A stretch of DNA of 64,000 nt from Scylla paramamosain (GCF_035594125.1 NC_087152.1:11587501-11651500); one strand, 5' to 3'. Counted from the first letter of the stretch, positions 41,995 through 54,643 are shown. Translations and numbers: made by a program. Notes: a model not told the origin generated them from the letters alone.

Positions 41995-42765
41995 GTAAAG
42001 AAATATGAAGCTGTAGTGCTGTAAGATTCTGAAGGAGAGAGATAGTAACTGTAACGCTCAGACAAGGAAAAAGGGAAAAACTAATAAAAAAAAATGGTTT
42101 CAAAATGGTATCTATTACGCTCTAAAACGAGAGAAAACCGATCTTTAGGTCTCTGTGACAAGGAATAATGTATCTGTAGTGGTTAAAGAAAGAAAATTGA
42201 AGGAAAAACTGTCTGCTCCGCTCGAAGACAACAAAGAGACGATCTGTGACGATAGAAGAAAGGAAGAAAAAAGTGACACTCAGATATAAAAAAAAAAAAA
42301 ACGGGAATCTGTGACGCTCTAGTACGAAAAAAGAAAAAAAAAGAAAACGGAAAGCGCACCAGTAGCCCTGGAGGACGAGAAAAAAAGAATGTGGCGCTTG
42401 TAAACGAATAAAAAAAAAATGCGACTCGAAAACGGGAAAAAATTAACCAGTAGCGCTTCACGACGGGGAAAAATTAATCTCTATTGCTTTACGAGTGAAA
42501 AAAAAAAAAAAAAAACGTATCGCCGTAATAAAATAAAAAAAAAGATCTGTGGCGGTCAACAGCGGAACAAAAAAAAAAAAGAAAAATAATAAAAAAAAGA
42601 CTACAGCAACCAAATATGGGGAAAAGAAGGTTATTGCTGGAAGAAAAAATAAATGCTATGTATCAATTTGTACATTAAGAGAGAGATGAGACACTCCCTT
42701 CAATTATCAAGGTAGAAAGTACGAACTGAGAAAAAAAAAAATACAGCCTCAGAATACGGAGAAAA
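41995..42765. repeat. decayed A-rich tandem array, period about 29-31 bp plus variable A runs
   Basis: The core CTGTGACGCTCTAAAACGAG followed by an A run recurs. Good copies start near 42308, 42361, 42390, 42420, 42449, 42479, 42516 and 42546 (spacings 29-37 bp apart from the first). Diverged copies lie at 42049, 42111, 42151, 42209, 42243, 42272, 42601 and 42742. Most of the irregularity comes from A-run length. No reading frame is kept. Confidence 0.75.
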
Positions 42766-43100
42766 ATAAAAATGAGAATGTTACGGGTTTTTAAAAGGGA
42801 AACTATGTAAGGTTGTGAAGGGACGTAGTAATAGCAAAGGGCGTGAGAGTACTGCTGGTTTCGCTACATGACGAACGACACGTAAAAATAAAAATGAAAA
42901 TAAATGAAAATAATCCACACGTAAATAACAAACGCATGGCGACAGTCAAGGGACGCCAGATGGTACTGCTACTGGTGTCATTCATCTGTTGATCAAACCG
43001 GACACGTCATCTGCTATGCACTGCGTGGTATTTTTGGGTCCATTTGTATTTTCTTCTTCTTCTTTTTGATACATAACATACATTCGTGTCACTGACCCTT

Positions 43101-43110
43101 GTGTGTGTGT

Positions 43111-43166
<56 letters not shown>
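43101..43166. repeat. (GT)n microsatellite
   Basis: About 33 GT units with one CT interruption. Confidence 0.96.
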
Positions 43167-43167
<1 letters not shown>

Positions 43168-43308
43168 GTCCCGAGGTTTAATATCTTTGCATCCTTGATA
43201 TAACTGCAACTTAGCTAATGAAGAATTAATTCATTTACTCAATTACTAATCACTTTTGAAAATGATCAAAGGTAATCTAGAGTAATTAAACATTCCATCA
43301 AGTAAAGG

Positions 43309-43418
<110 letters not shown>

Positions 43419-43543
43419 CATGACTTACTTTATTCACTACCACACAACACCCCTGGGGAACATCGTATCCACACACACACTCTATATCTACACTAACGGA
43501 GAACACAAGGATGAAAACGCAATACAGTCCATCCTTACACCCT

Positions 43544-43589
<46 letters not shown>
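43544..43589. repeat. (AC)n microsatellite
   Basis: About 23 AC units. Confidence 0.96.
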
Positions 43590-43590
<1 letters not shown>

Positions 43591-44079
43591 CCTCCACACA
43601 ACTTATGTACGTAAGAGGGTCTCTGGTCAGGGATAAACAAGACTAACCATAAATAAGTAAAGAAAATAAATATGGAAAATAACAAAGCATAATAAATAGA
43701 AAACAAAATAACGTTTACTGAATATGCTCACATTCTACACCTGGTGCATTATTACTCTACCCACTGCAACACCTACACCTACACCTACACCCCAACACGT
43801 CACCCAGCCTTCCTGTACGCACCCCCCAGTGACCACATCCACGCATGCAGCTCAACCTTTGGAGCAGAAGCATCAAGGCAACCAGTAATTCATGAAAGAT
43901 GCAAGCGAATCAGGAACACCTGCCTCCAGTGCCTCAAAAAGTGTTTTTTTTCGCTCCGCATCTGTGACCGGAGCACTAATACAACTGGTGTGCACTGATG
44001 CGCTACACAAACTACACGGTGAGTGAGTGTAGCGATAAGGCATAGGAAAGGAGCTGCGTGACTTAACTCATGCAGGCAA

Positions 44080-44081
<2 letters not shown>
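43590..44081. other. unannotated
   Basis: A run of ACACCT hexamers at about 43770-43792; otherwise nothing supported. Confidence 0.45.

Positions 44082-44127
<46 letters not shown>
44082..44127. repeat. (CA)n microsatellite
   Basis: About 23 CA units. Confidence 0.96.
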
Positions 44128-44129
<2 letters not shown>

Positions 44130-44496
44130 ATTTAGTCAAAGGTGGATAAATGTGATGGTTTCCTTTTTCACTGGACTTTAAGGTTGTTGATTTTATTATT
44201 ATTTTCTTCCTTTTTTTTTCTTTTACATTACGCATTTACGAGTATTCAAGAAATCCTGACATTGAACAGAAGAGGAAAACATGTGAATTTACCTAATAGT
44301 TAATGAATACGAGTACATGAATAACTTCTTCTACCCCGCCCCCCCACGACCATTGTTAATTTTTCTCCTTCCCTATCTTATTTAGGGCAGGAACTGACAG
44401 AGCAACGGAAAATAAACACATGAATTTACACACCAGTCGATAAATGTGACGGCTACTTTTTTACACAGGATTTTATTACCGTTCAATTTCTGTCCG

Positions 44497-44500
<4 letters not shown>

Positions 44501-44567
<67 letters not shown>
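44501..44567. repeat. (CT)n microsatellite
   Basis: About 33 CT units. Confidence 0.97.
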
Positions 44568-44572
<5 letters not shown>

Positions 44573-44731
44573 AGTGTCCATTCTGGCTAGTTTAATTAAA
44601 GATACTGAAGGAGATGGAGGGAAGGAAGTTAAGGTGAATCTGTTCTTTTCTTTTAATCGTTTCCTATCATTTATGTGTTTTAGTTAGTTTAATTAAAGGC
44701 GTTGAAGTTAATGAAAAAAGGGGAATTCAAG

Positions 44732-44964
<233 letters not shown>

Positions 44965-45284
44965 TGAGAGACAGAGTTAGTATAGAATATATTTCCATCG
45001 CAACACCGATAACACTTTCCCGGCCGCCTCTCTCACTCGTGCCTGCCTCCCATAACTCACTTTCCTTCATCAATTCCACCTCAGCATCTCAACCAGGAGG
45101 AACGAGAGAGAGAGATGTGCGCCAATATTTCACAGTAGAGGGATCCAAGCTAGAGAGAGAAGAGTTTACTGTAGATCATTCAGTAAACTTTTTTTTCTCT
45201 CTCTCTCTCTTTCGTAACACACTCGGCATGCAATGAGATGGAGAGGGACCGGGTGACGAGATGTGAAGGCATGTTCCGCTGGCT

Positions 45285-45560
45285 GGCTGGCTGGCTATAG
45301 AAGGGGCGTGATGGATGGATGGATGGAGGGATGGAGGGATGAAAGGATGGAAGGGTGTTTATAGGGGGAAGAAAAATTAAAGGATTGAGTAGTGTTTTGG
45401 GTGTGGCGAAATGGATGAATGAGTGACTGGATAAATAAAGGGAAGGAGGAAAAGGAGGGAGCGAGGAATGGATGAATGAATGAGTGAATAAAGGGAGGGA
45501 GAGGAGAAGGGGACAGAGGAAATGAATGAATGAATGAATGAAAAAAAAAAAAGGAGGGAA
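45285..45560. repeat. GGAT/GAAT-rich degenerate tandem, unit about 56-60 bp
   Basis: CTGG and GGAT tetramers at 45283-45345. GGATGAATGAGTGA blocks followed by AAATAAAGGGAGGGAG-like purines recur near 45413, 45469 and 45522. The 216-codon - strand ORF over 45180-45830 is a compositional artefact (Phe/Ser/Pro-rich, no domain). Confidence 0.6.
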
Positions 45561-45599
45561 CGAGGGAACGGGGGAGAGTGAGAGGAAACTGAATATAGG

Positions 45600-46285
45600 A
45601 TGGGAGAAGAAGGGAAGAAAGAAAGAAAGGGAAGAAGGGAGGTAGGTAAGGAAAAAGAAGAATAAAGAAAAAGAACAGTAGCAGAATAGAGGAATGAAAA
45701 AGGAAAATAGGAAGCAACGGAAAAGTATCTGAGCTTCAAGGAAAAAAAGGAAGGAAGGAAGGAAGAAAAAGAAGACGCGGGTGTTCATGCGAAAAAGAAA
45801 ACGAATAGTGGATAAACAAGACGAAAACAAGTAAAAGAGGAAAGAAGAAAAAGGTTAAAAAGAAAACGAAGACAGAAGGAAAAAGAAAGAGTAACTAAAC
45901 AATGCTTAAACATGACGGAAGAAATGAAGGAAGGAAAGAAGGAAGGAAGGAAGGAAAGAAAAAAATCAAGAAGGAAAGAAGAAAAGACAAGAAAACAAAA
46001 CAGGCTTGGTTTGAGGAAGGAAGGAACAAGCAACACACAAGCAGGGGTAGTCTACGCTGCAGTGCTTGGGAGGCGTCACGGGGGAGTCACAGGAGACGCT
46101 GCACATATTATAGAGAGGCAGAAACACCTCACTCATGCCACCAGAGCCTTCCAGCGCCGCGTTTTCCTTGTAATGAGGCAGAAGTGGTGCCGCGTAACCA
46201 CCGCTTCGAGTATATATTGAAAGCTTCAGGCTAGTCAAAGAGTAAATAGGAGGAGCGTGGAAGAGTCTTATGGCCTTGGAGGATT
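45600..46285. other. purine-rich then mixed unannotated sequence
   Basis: GAAGGAAGGAAAG-type runs to about 46025. The rest has no supported feature. Confidence 0.5.
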
Positions 46286-46289
46286 ACAG

Positions 46290-46862
46290 AGCACGGTCAT
46301 GGAAAGGAGGTGAGGACAGAGCTGAGGAGGTGAAGGCATACAGCTGAGGAGGTATATCTGGAGGCTTTGGAGTATAGGTTATAGTTTGGGGAAAGGATCA
46401 GGCGAGGGCAGTAATGATGGGTGTTCCTTGGAGGTTAAGACAATACCGAGGGGCGAGGAGGAGGTGAGGACGTAATGCTCAGGTGTTTCAGGTGGCTAAG
46501 GAATACAGACAACACTGAAGGGAAGGGTCAAGTGAGGTAGTGTGCTAAGGAATGTTCCTGCTGGGGGAGGAGGTTAAGAGAGTATCGTGGTGTATCTAGC
46601 AGCTTACGAGACTAATAGAACACAGCGAGGGGAAGGGAAGAATTGACCACACTGTTGAGAGGTGCTCCTAGCGGTTTACAGAACATACCACTGGATGGGT
46701 ACGACCTGAGAACGTTGTGTTGTGTTCCTGGTGGTCGAGTATAAAACACATTAAGAGGAAGGGATCAGATGGAGACAGCGCGTTAAAAAAGGTGTTTGTT
46801 GCGGGGTTTACGGAAAGCATCAGTCGGGAGCAGGTGAGGATTGTGTTGCAGGAGTGTTGTGT
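46290..46862. repeat. decayed tandem array, unit about 60-72 bp, about 8-9 units
   Basis: Units read GGTGTTCCTGGTGGTTAAGG-like, GAATACAGAACACA-like, GAGGGGAAGGGATCAGGTGA, then GGACAGTGTGTT-like. Starts near 46350, 46419, 46481, 46551 (broken), 46589, 46660, 46721 and 46790. About 60-75% alike, with drop-outs. Confidence 0.75.
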
Positions 46863-46873
46863 AAAATGCACGA

Positions 46874-47086
46874 CGTAGGAATGTTAGAGCGCGTGGTATT
46901 TTGACGCCTCTGTAAGCTGGCCGTGAGAAGGTGCAGTTGTGGTTTGTGACTTTCATCTCTCTGGCAGCAGGGAAGGGACATCCAGTGTTTGGTTGAGGGA
47001 GTGTTATTGTCATGTAAAGTGGGCGGTAAAGGAGCGTTACAGTACGTGATATTGTGCTAAGCTGGTCGTGAAATACAGTACATGTA
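46874..47086. repeat. two spaced copies of a 60-bp block
   Basis: GTAGGAATGTTAGAGCGCGT, GGTATTTTG, TAAGCTGGCCGTGAGAA at 46874-46936 match GTAAAGGAGCGTTACAGTAC, GTGATATTGTG, TAAGCTGGTCGTGAAA at 47027-47086. Confidence 0.65.
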
Positions 47087-47092
47087 GATTAA

Positions 47093-47094
<2 letters not shown>

Positions 47095-47185
<91 letters not shown>
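47095..47185. repeat. (CT)n microsatellite with one CC break
   Basis: CT run with TCCTC near 47155. Confidence 0.97.
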
Positions 47186-47187
<2 letters not shown>

Positions 47188-47327
47188 TTCTGGGAATAAG
47201 TAAAGTAAAAAAAAGTCCTGTGTAATCAAGATATGGGAAGCTTGGCCTGAGTAAATGTAAAAGTAGCAGTAAATTACTCACTCTAACATTCCCCTGCAAG
47301 ATTTTATAGTTAAACCTCCAGTAATAC

Positions 47328-47330
<3 letters not shown>

Positions 47331-47391
<61 letters not shown>
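47331..47391. repeat. (CT)n microsatellite
   Basis: About 30 CT units. Confidence 0.97.
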
Positions 47392-47394
<3 letters not shown>

Positions 47395-47549
47395 ATATAC
47401 ACGCAATTGCACACCAGGCGGGCATTGGTCTCATTCCCACTTGCTATAACAACATGCTTACTCTCACACTCTCGCACCCACTTCTTCCACCCCCAGCTGC
47501 CTGTTGCATTGTGGGAGTGTGACTGGTGGCGGTAGTAGTAGTAATGATC

Positions 47550-47584
47550 ATGATGGTGGTGGTGGTGGTGGTGGTGGTGGTGGT
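47550..47584. repeat. (GGT)n microsatellite
   Basis: About 11 GGT triplets, preceded by GTA triplets. Confidence 0.95.
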
Positions 47585-47694
47585 AAAATAGAAACGACAA
47601 CAGGATTTGAACCATCATAGCGTGAAGAGAGATTGTGTGCGCACCAATGGAACTGCTAGAAAAATCTTAAAATGTGCTCTCGATTCATGTATTC

Positions 47695-47700
<6 letters not shown>

Positions 47701-47768
<68 letters not shown>
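47701..47768. repeat. (CT)n microsatellite
   Basis: About 34 CT units. Confidence 0.97.
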
Positions 47769-47771
<3 letters not shown>

Positions 47772-47894
47772 AATGGCTTTCCTTCCTAGTCATCGAACTC
47801 TCATTACGTTTCTCTAATGTTTTTGCTTCCATTGCATTCTTATTTTTTTTTCTCTCCCTTCCCTCCTCTCTATTGCTTGCACTGACTCATTTAT

Positions 47895-48022
<128 letters not shown>

Positions 48023-48690
48023 CAATTAATTAGTCCACGAGGTCACAAAGTTATTAAAATCCACACCTACGAAATGAAATACTCGCACACCAAATGATTT
48101 CCATCAACTGTTATACATATTACAAAAAAGAAAAAAAAAAGACAACAATCTTCCATTACAATACGAGAAACAAAGAGTAAACTGCAATTCAACACATAAC
48201 CTTAATCAGACTTCACACACGGATTACCTTATCTCTTTCACTGCGATATGCAACACCTCACAGCACTAAAAACAACGAAATCTTAATAAAAAAAAAAAAA
48301 TCGACAAAAAAAGAAACCAAAAAAGAATATATGTAGCAGTTTTTAGTCAGTATAACCCTTAGAGATGGCTATGGAGCAAGAAGAATGACCTCAGAATAGT
48401 TAGTAGTTAGAGAACACCTTACCAAATTGCAGGAAAAAGTGTTGAGCGTCATGACCTAAGAGAAGAGTGCAGTGTATGTAAACCTAACCAGGAAGTCAAT
48501 ACGGGGACTGCTAGGCGGGAAGGAGATAGGGTGTTATGAGACGCCTCACGGGTGCACCTAATGGCTGTCTTACGAGTGGGAGTAGAGGGGAAGTTGTAAC
48601 TACGTAGGTTTGCTGATTTGTATGGGAAGTGTAGTAGTGAAATGGAATGGAACTGATATTATATGGGTGTTTCGATTTTTGTTATTATTA

Positions 48691-48734
<44 letters not shown>

Positions 48735-49215
48735 TGTGGTAGTAATAGAAGTAATTTTTTGGTTATTTTTTTACTTATTCTGTTAACTGATTTATTCTTA
48801 TATGCAATTAGTAACAGTTCTTCATATTTTTTCATTTATTTATTTATACATTTATTCATCCATATTCATATTTACTTATTTCATTGACTAATTTATCTTT
48901 ATTTTCAACCACCTCGCTTGAATGGACACGGAAACCTCATCTTTGTTAATGTTTTTTAATAAATCTATGTTTTATGCCTTTTTTATTTACTTTACTTTAT
49001 CATATACAATGTACATGTGCATTTGATTATACACACTTCAGTCATACGAGGTGCCCTGTACATAACTAGTCTGTCCTTCAATCTATCTTCTTGACGTGTG
49101 GAGGAGGCTGGTCTGGAGCAATAACAAATCCCGTTCAATCACAGGTCCCAAGAGTTTGTTTGAAAAAAAGGTTGGCAAATTTAATTCAGGAAGTTGTTCG
49201 TTTTATTAAATTATA
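48023..49215. other. unannotated except an (ATT)n at 48681-48734
   Basis: ATT triplets at 48681-48734 and ATTT-rich words at 48836-48870; otherwise nothing supported. Confidence 0.5.
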
Positions 49216-49219
49216 ACCT

Positions 49220-49436
49220 GTATTCTGAAACGTTTCTTGCTCCCATGGGAACTATTTTCAAACACCACAGAAATAATTAGTCGGTTTCTCATGGGCATTT
49301 TTTCCACTGATGGTACGGAATCCTTGTTAAGCTATAAGCAGAATCATAAAAGCCCTCTTAAGGACCCAATTAATTTCCGCTACAGCTTGTTATAGCAAGT
49401 CGAGAATAGATGAGGAAACGTTTGGGAATACAATTA
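49220..49436 (+). repeat. dispersed repeat family A, most complete copy
   Basis: Ordered words: ATTCTGAAACGTTTCTTGCT, CCCATGGGAACTATTTTCAA, ACACCACAGAAATAATTAGT, CGGTTTCTCATGGGCATTTT, TTCCACTGATGGTACGGAAT, CCTTGTTAAGCTATAAGC, AGAATCATAAAAGCCCTCTT, AATTAATTTCCGCTACAGCT, TGTTATAGCAAG, AGATGAGGAAACGTTTGGGA and ATACAATT. No terminal inverted repeats, A/B boxes or ORF seen, so the class is unknown. Confidence 0.8.
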
Positions 49437-49823
49437 AATTACTCATGTGATATACGATATACGATGTGTCGACGTAAAATTCACAGACATATTACTCTAC
49501 TATTAGCAAGCGTAAACATGAAGCGTTGGTGTGAAATTCATCTCCCCACTATGAAAATACAAACATGTTGACAAACTATTTCTACTCCTTAATACTATAA
49601 GCATAACTGTAATCACCACAACCGTATTAAAAGCTTTGTACCACTTCTTGCTTCTGGCTAATTTGCAAAGCTATCCTCGCAGTAGTAAGAAGTTCCATTC
49701 AAAATTTATAATTAATCACAAAACACCTGCATGCCTTCACCGTGAGATGTATTTATGTATGTATGTATGAATGTGGGATGAATTAATAACGTTGTAAATA
49801 GTATGTTTATGAAGTATGTATGG

Positions 49824-49824
<1 letters not shown>

Positions 49825-49901
<77 letters not shown>
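49825..49901. repeat. (CT)n microsatellite
   Basis: About 38 CT units. Confidence 0.97.
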
Positions 49902-49903
<2 letters not shown>

Positions 49904-50456
49904 GATAAGCCAGCACCTGAGTAACAATAATGAAAGAGTCTCTGTGTAGCCGTCCCCCTTAAGATGACTTCCCGCATCGCCTCCAGTGAAGGAAACATCA
50001 TCTTCATAACACACAATACACCACAACAAGCTCTTCTTATACACAAGTGACCTCGTCCTTAGCAAAAAAAATTACGCTATATTAGAGCAATCCGTCCGCC
50101 TGCCTGTCTGCTTGTCTGTCTGTTTGGCGTTGGACCAGAAAATAATATCGTCCCCTGCAAGGAGAAATGAGCTACGAGTATATTAAAGCGTTATATCTGT
50201 CTGTCTGTCTATTCGGCGTTATAACAAAAGCGAGTCAGAATGTGAGTACAAAAATAACAGCATCCAACGCGGAATCACCGGCTACCGTCACTCAAAAATA
50301 AGAAGCTACGTACGGTAAGAGGCGAGGCGGGTATAGCGTGCATATTTGTACCCACCACGCACATTTTTTGGCTCCATGCTGTGTGTTTTCTGAGAGCGCG
50401 GTTATTCTTATTTTCCCTGCAAGATATTTTATGCTACATTTGTTAGTGCGTGGATA
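49902..50456. other. unannotated
   Basis: CTGT tetramers near 50108-50125 and 50197-50211 each precede TTYGGCGTT, hinting at a two-copy repeat about 90 bp apart. Nothing else supported. Confidence 0.45.
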
Positions 50457-50498
50457 ACGATGATGATGATGATGATGATAATAATAATAATAATAATA

Positions 50499-50563
<65 letters not shown>

Positions 50564-50653
50564 AAAGAAAAAAAAGACAGAAGAAGAAGAAGAATGGAAT
50601 AACAATAAGAAAAATCATTTAACAATAACTACAACAGAAGCACTACCACCACC

Positions 50654-50685
<32 letters not shown>

Positions 50686-50700
50686 CAATAATAATAATAA
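50457..50700. repeat. trinucleotide cluster (GAT, AAT, GAT; GAA; ACC, ACA, ATA)
   Basis: GAT/AAT/GAT 50457-50562, GAA 50580-50594, ACC-ACA-ATA 50642-50700. Poly-M, poly-H and poly-S ORFs are artefacts. Confidence 0.96.
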
Positions 50701-50924
50701 ATGTACTTTCATAGGTTATCCGAGTGGCTCATCCCTTTCAATTATTACCAATTTAAAACCAGTTACGGTATAAAGATGATGAACGCTTGTGAAAAGTTAG
50801 AAAGAGTAAGTCATCCCTGATATATTTACCGACTGTACGTTTTCTGTGATTCATTAATGTTTTGTGTGTGCTTTATAAATATTTAGTATCTTATTTTTCT
50901 TTACGTTTGGATAGTGATTAAAGG

Positions 50925-50926
<2 letters not shown>

Positions 50927-51010
<84 letters not shown>
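50927..51010. repeat. (GA)n microsatellite
   Basis: About 41 GA units. Confidence 0.97.
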
Positions 51011-51013
<3 letters not shown>

Positions 51014-51070
51014 ATCGTTTTATCTTTGTACTTACACGGATAATGGTTAACCAATATTTCCTTATTCTCC

Positions 51071-51071
<1 letters not shown>

Positions 51072-51153
<82 letters not shown>
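51072..51153. repeat. (CA)n microsatellite
   Basis: About 41 CA units. Confidence 0.97.
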
Positions 51154-51155
<2 letters not shown>

Positions 51156-51349
51156 CAGTTTAACATTAGGGAAGGCATGGGTGTGGGTGGTGGAAAAGTG
51201 AGGCTGGCAGGAAGGGGCGATGGAAGGAAGACGCAAGCCAGAGTGACGAGGAGTGAAAGATTAATTTTCCTACGTAAGATCAACATATTTCAGCAAAACC
51301 TGCACAGAACACGCGGGTGGAGATTCACGAAGATAAATTATGTATACAT

Positions 51350-51401
51350 GGAGGAGGAGGAGGAGGAGGAGGAGGAGGAGGAGGAGGAGGAGGAGGAGGA
51401 G
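51350..51401. repeat. (GGA)n microsatellite
   Basis: About 17 GGA triplets. Confidence 0.96.
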
Positions 51402-51625
51402 ATAGGTGAAACGGATACCAGGCACTCTAATGGTCTAAAACAAAAACATCTACTGATCTACGCACTCCAGATAAATAGACACCAGTAAATGATGTGAGGG
51501 AGAAGTGAACAGAGAAGGCTCCTCCCCGTCCATCCCTTCTTCCTGCAACGCGCCGGCAGGAAACAGAATTCAGCATCACGTACTTTCCAGAAAATGAAGG
51601 CATGGAAATTGTATACACTAGGCTG

Positions 51626-51630
<5 letters not shown>

Positions 51631-51715
<85 letters not shown>
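51631..51715. repeat. (AG)n microsatellite
   Basis: About 42 AG units. It abuts the 100-bp-unit array that follows. Confidence 0.97.
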
Positions 51716-51717
<2 letters not shown>

Positions 51718-52050
51718 CCGTGTTAAACTGCTACTACTGATGAAAATGAAGGAATGTATTGTGTTAATTAAACTTCTACTACTGATGAAATTTTGGAGGA
51801 GAGCAACTTTGGTAATAATTGTCTAGTAAAAAAAAAGTCTGGTAACAATAGTCTGCTTATAATAGACAAATGAAAATAAAGGAATATACCGTGATAAACT
51901 ACTACCTTTGATGAAACCTTAGAGGAGAACAATTCTGATAATAGTCTGGTAATAATACGCACATGAAAATAAAGAAACATACCATACTAAACTAACACTG
52001 CTGGTGAAGCCTTGTGGAAGAAAAACCTCGGTAACAGTAGCCAGATGTTG
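51716..52050. repeat. tandem array, unit about 93-129 bp, about 3.5 units
   Basis: Unit starts TACCGTGTTAAACTGCTACT (51716, truncated), TATTGTGTTAATTAAACTTC (51757), TACCGTGATAAACTACTACC (51886) and TACCATACTAAACTAACACT (51979). Each continues with TGATGAAA, a GGAGGAGAGCAACTTTGGTA-like word, AGTCTGGTAA and ATGAAAATAAAGGAA. About 70-80% alike. Confidence 0.85.
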
Positions 52051-52349
52051 TCACTACAATTGTGAGGTTCAGGATAACAAGGCTGACTGACTCTTTTCGT
52101 ATCTTCAAGGCCCTAACAACCCACACGGATCTAAAATACAAAGCCAGTCATTATTTTTATCTCCAACCATAAATAATGAGTACCGAGAAAAGGCGATCGT
52201 GAAGGAAAGATGATGCGAGCGAGTGCGAATCGAACTCTACTATTTACCTGGGGACACAAAAGGTCGTTCAAGTGCTTCACGACGTTTTTTGTCGCCACTG
52301 TTGTGTGATTTACCTGTAATGTTTCTACTCCTTCACTCTTCACAGGGAC

Positions 52350-52418
52350 TGCCACGTGTAAGCCTGGTCGCTTCTTGCAGTTTCCCTTATTTCTTATGTT
52401 CTTATGTTCTTATGTTCT
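52350..52418 (+). mobile_element. LINE 3' end fragment, family B, copy 2
   Basis: CACGTGTAAGCCTGGTCGCT, TCTTGCAGTTTCCCTTATTT, then (TTCTTATG)3. It matches the 3' end at 23868-23908. The octamer tail in three copies is typical of microsatellite-like LINE 3' termini. Confidence 0.75.
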
Positions 52419-52749
52419 CTCTACGGTATAATTGAATATTAAGGGCAATTTCAGCTGGGTTTTATTCAGTAACTTTTACAAGGCGAGAGAAGAATGTCTG
52501 ATTGTTTTAACCGTTCCTCTAAAGATAAAACTCCGCAGCATCAGGTCTCGTTTTGTATTATCTCTCGTAAGTTCTGGATGAGGAGGAAGAAGGGGAGGCG
52601 GGAGGGAGATAGGCGAGGATCAAGAAGAGGGTACTTATCAGTGTTCGTGGAAAGACATAACAAAAGAAAATGTTTAGCTGACGTAGTATGTAAGTTCTGT
52701 ATGCTATTCACGTAGTATACAATTAAAGTAAAATAATGTATACAAAGAA

Positions 52750-52751
<2 letters not shown>
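52419..52751. other. unannotated
   Basis: No supported feature. Confidence 0.45.

Positions 52752-52832
<81 letters not shown>
52752..52832. repeat. (AC)n microsatellite
   Basis: About 40 units. Confidence 0.97.
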
Positions 52833-52833
<1 letters not shown>

Positions 52834-52982
52834 CATATGGCGTTTTTAAATTAAGATATTCCAAGCACAAGATTTCGTATTAAACTATGCGGGATAAATG
52901 AAGGTAATATAAAATTTTAGTTAAGGAGCGGCGCGAGTACGTACTATTTAAATCATAAGTAGATTATATGATACTCAAGCCG

Positions 52983-52983
<1 letters not shown>

Positions 52984-53074
<91 letters not shown>

Positions 53075-53090
53075 CATTCATTCATTCATT
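52984..53090. repeat. (GA)n then (ATTC)n
   Basis: About 44 GA units and four to five ATTC units. Confidence 0.97.
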
Positions 53091-54642
53091 GAGTCAGTAA
53101 GGACGGAAATGCATTAGCAGATATTACAGACTCACTGATACAAAACACGTCATCATGAATTGGAATGAGACAGAAATCAGCGCATTAAACTCACCTAATC
53201 CTAAGTGGTGGCTGGGAATTCAGGTGAGCTCCCCTTACCCCTTTCTCCCTCCCTCCCTGCCCCCTCCCTCCCTTCTCCTACACTCAGTCCCTCTCCAGCC
53301 CTTCATCTCCCAACCACATTACCACATCCGGTCCATCCAATCGACCTAATCCACTCGAGCTCGTCCATTTGCTCGCGGACAGAGCGGAGGGAGGGTGCAG
53401 GAGAGGGAGAGATGGAAGAGTAGCGTGTCCTGTTTCCCTATACTAACTTCCGGCTCTGTTCGGGGACGGATAGAGAAATGGGCAGAGGAAGGGATGTAAA
53501 AAATGGATGGAGAGGAGAAAGATAAAATTTTGGAGTAGTGGCATAAAAGGGGAGGGCTTTGGGAATGTGGAGAGGAACAGAAGTGAAAAAAAAAAAGATG
53601 GTAGGAGCGGAAAAAAAAGGGAATGTAGGGAGTGAATTAATGGAAGGATATGGAGAAATAGGGCAAAGACGTACATATAAAGATAGGGGGTATAGGAAAA
53701 AGAATGGAGAGGAATGATTGTGGAATGGGGAGGCGGTGATAAAAAAAAAAGACAAGGAGTTTGCGAGCAATAACAAATGCAGTAGAGACAAGGAAATAGA
53801 GAGAATTCATATATATTCTGCTTATTCTCGTTGTATTTTAGAATATAAATACTCGTACCTTTACTCTTTTGTCTTATATTTCCCTGAAACTCTCTATTTG
53901 TTTTTGTTCTTTCATCCTACGACTCAAATATTTCAGGAGAGAGAGAGAGGAATTAAGAGACATCCGACACTAGATTGGCCAGCCCAGTTGGAATTTTTCT
54001 ACACATATTTTCGGGAAGGAAAAATGAAAATTCTTTTCAATTTTAATATTTTCCAGCTCTTTTGGACAACCTTCTTTACATGAAAAAAAAAAGTAATGGT
54101 GTAATTTGTTTCGTTAACTGCACCGAGTTTGAATTAAATCTAGTCAGCATTATTAACATATACTTTTGCCCATAATCGTGGTGGTTAAGAATATTATCAC
54201 TGAACGACTCATTTAACGAGCACTGTATGTAATTCGCTACCAAGTCCTGTACCATAATAAATATAAGGACGCATGAATAAGCCTCCCATGTATAAAGTTA
54301 GTGTTGCTTTAGATCGTCTCCACACGGCACGAAGCTCACACTGTACTGCTGGTCTGCCTCTAAGTGACCCCAGTACTGTCATAAGAGTAACGCTGCTTCA
54401 TAGATATCTGTGTGGTGTGTGTGTGTCACGCGACGCTAGGACAACTTCAGTAAATGAGTAACACGTCCCGCTAGCATCAGCTCATTATATAACTGCACTG
54501 TACTACTGACTGAGAGCAAAATACTACGGTGAATTACCTACATATATGTGAACATACGAGTATGCGAATGGTTAGGCATATAAGAACTTGTATAAATGTG
54601 TACATAAATGTATGTTTGTGTATAACTCATACACTAAAACTT

Positions 54643-54643
<1 letters not shown>
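53091..54643. other. unannotated
   Basis: C/T-rich at 53220-53300 and G/A-rich at 53460-53760. No gene or element supported. Confidence 0.45.

Noticed and set aside
45180..45830. 216-codon ORF on the - strand, the longest in the window
   Set aside because: Composition is almost entirely Phe, Ser, Pro, Leu and His, because the + strand is GAAGGA/GAATGAATG-rich. No domain, and periodic DNA explains it.
47600..47670. B-box-like GGTTCAAATCC on the - strand, considered as a tRNA gene or SINE
   Set aside because: The flanking bases do not form a T stem or acceptor stem and no good A box precedes it.
48231..48260. TTATCTCTTTCACTGCGATATG, considered another family M end
   Set aside because: Lacks TTAA and the internal words; similarity limited to about 10 bp.
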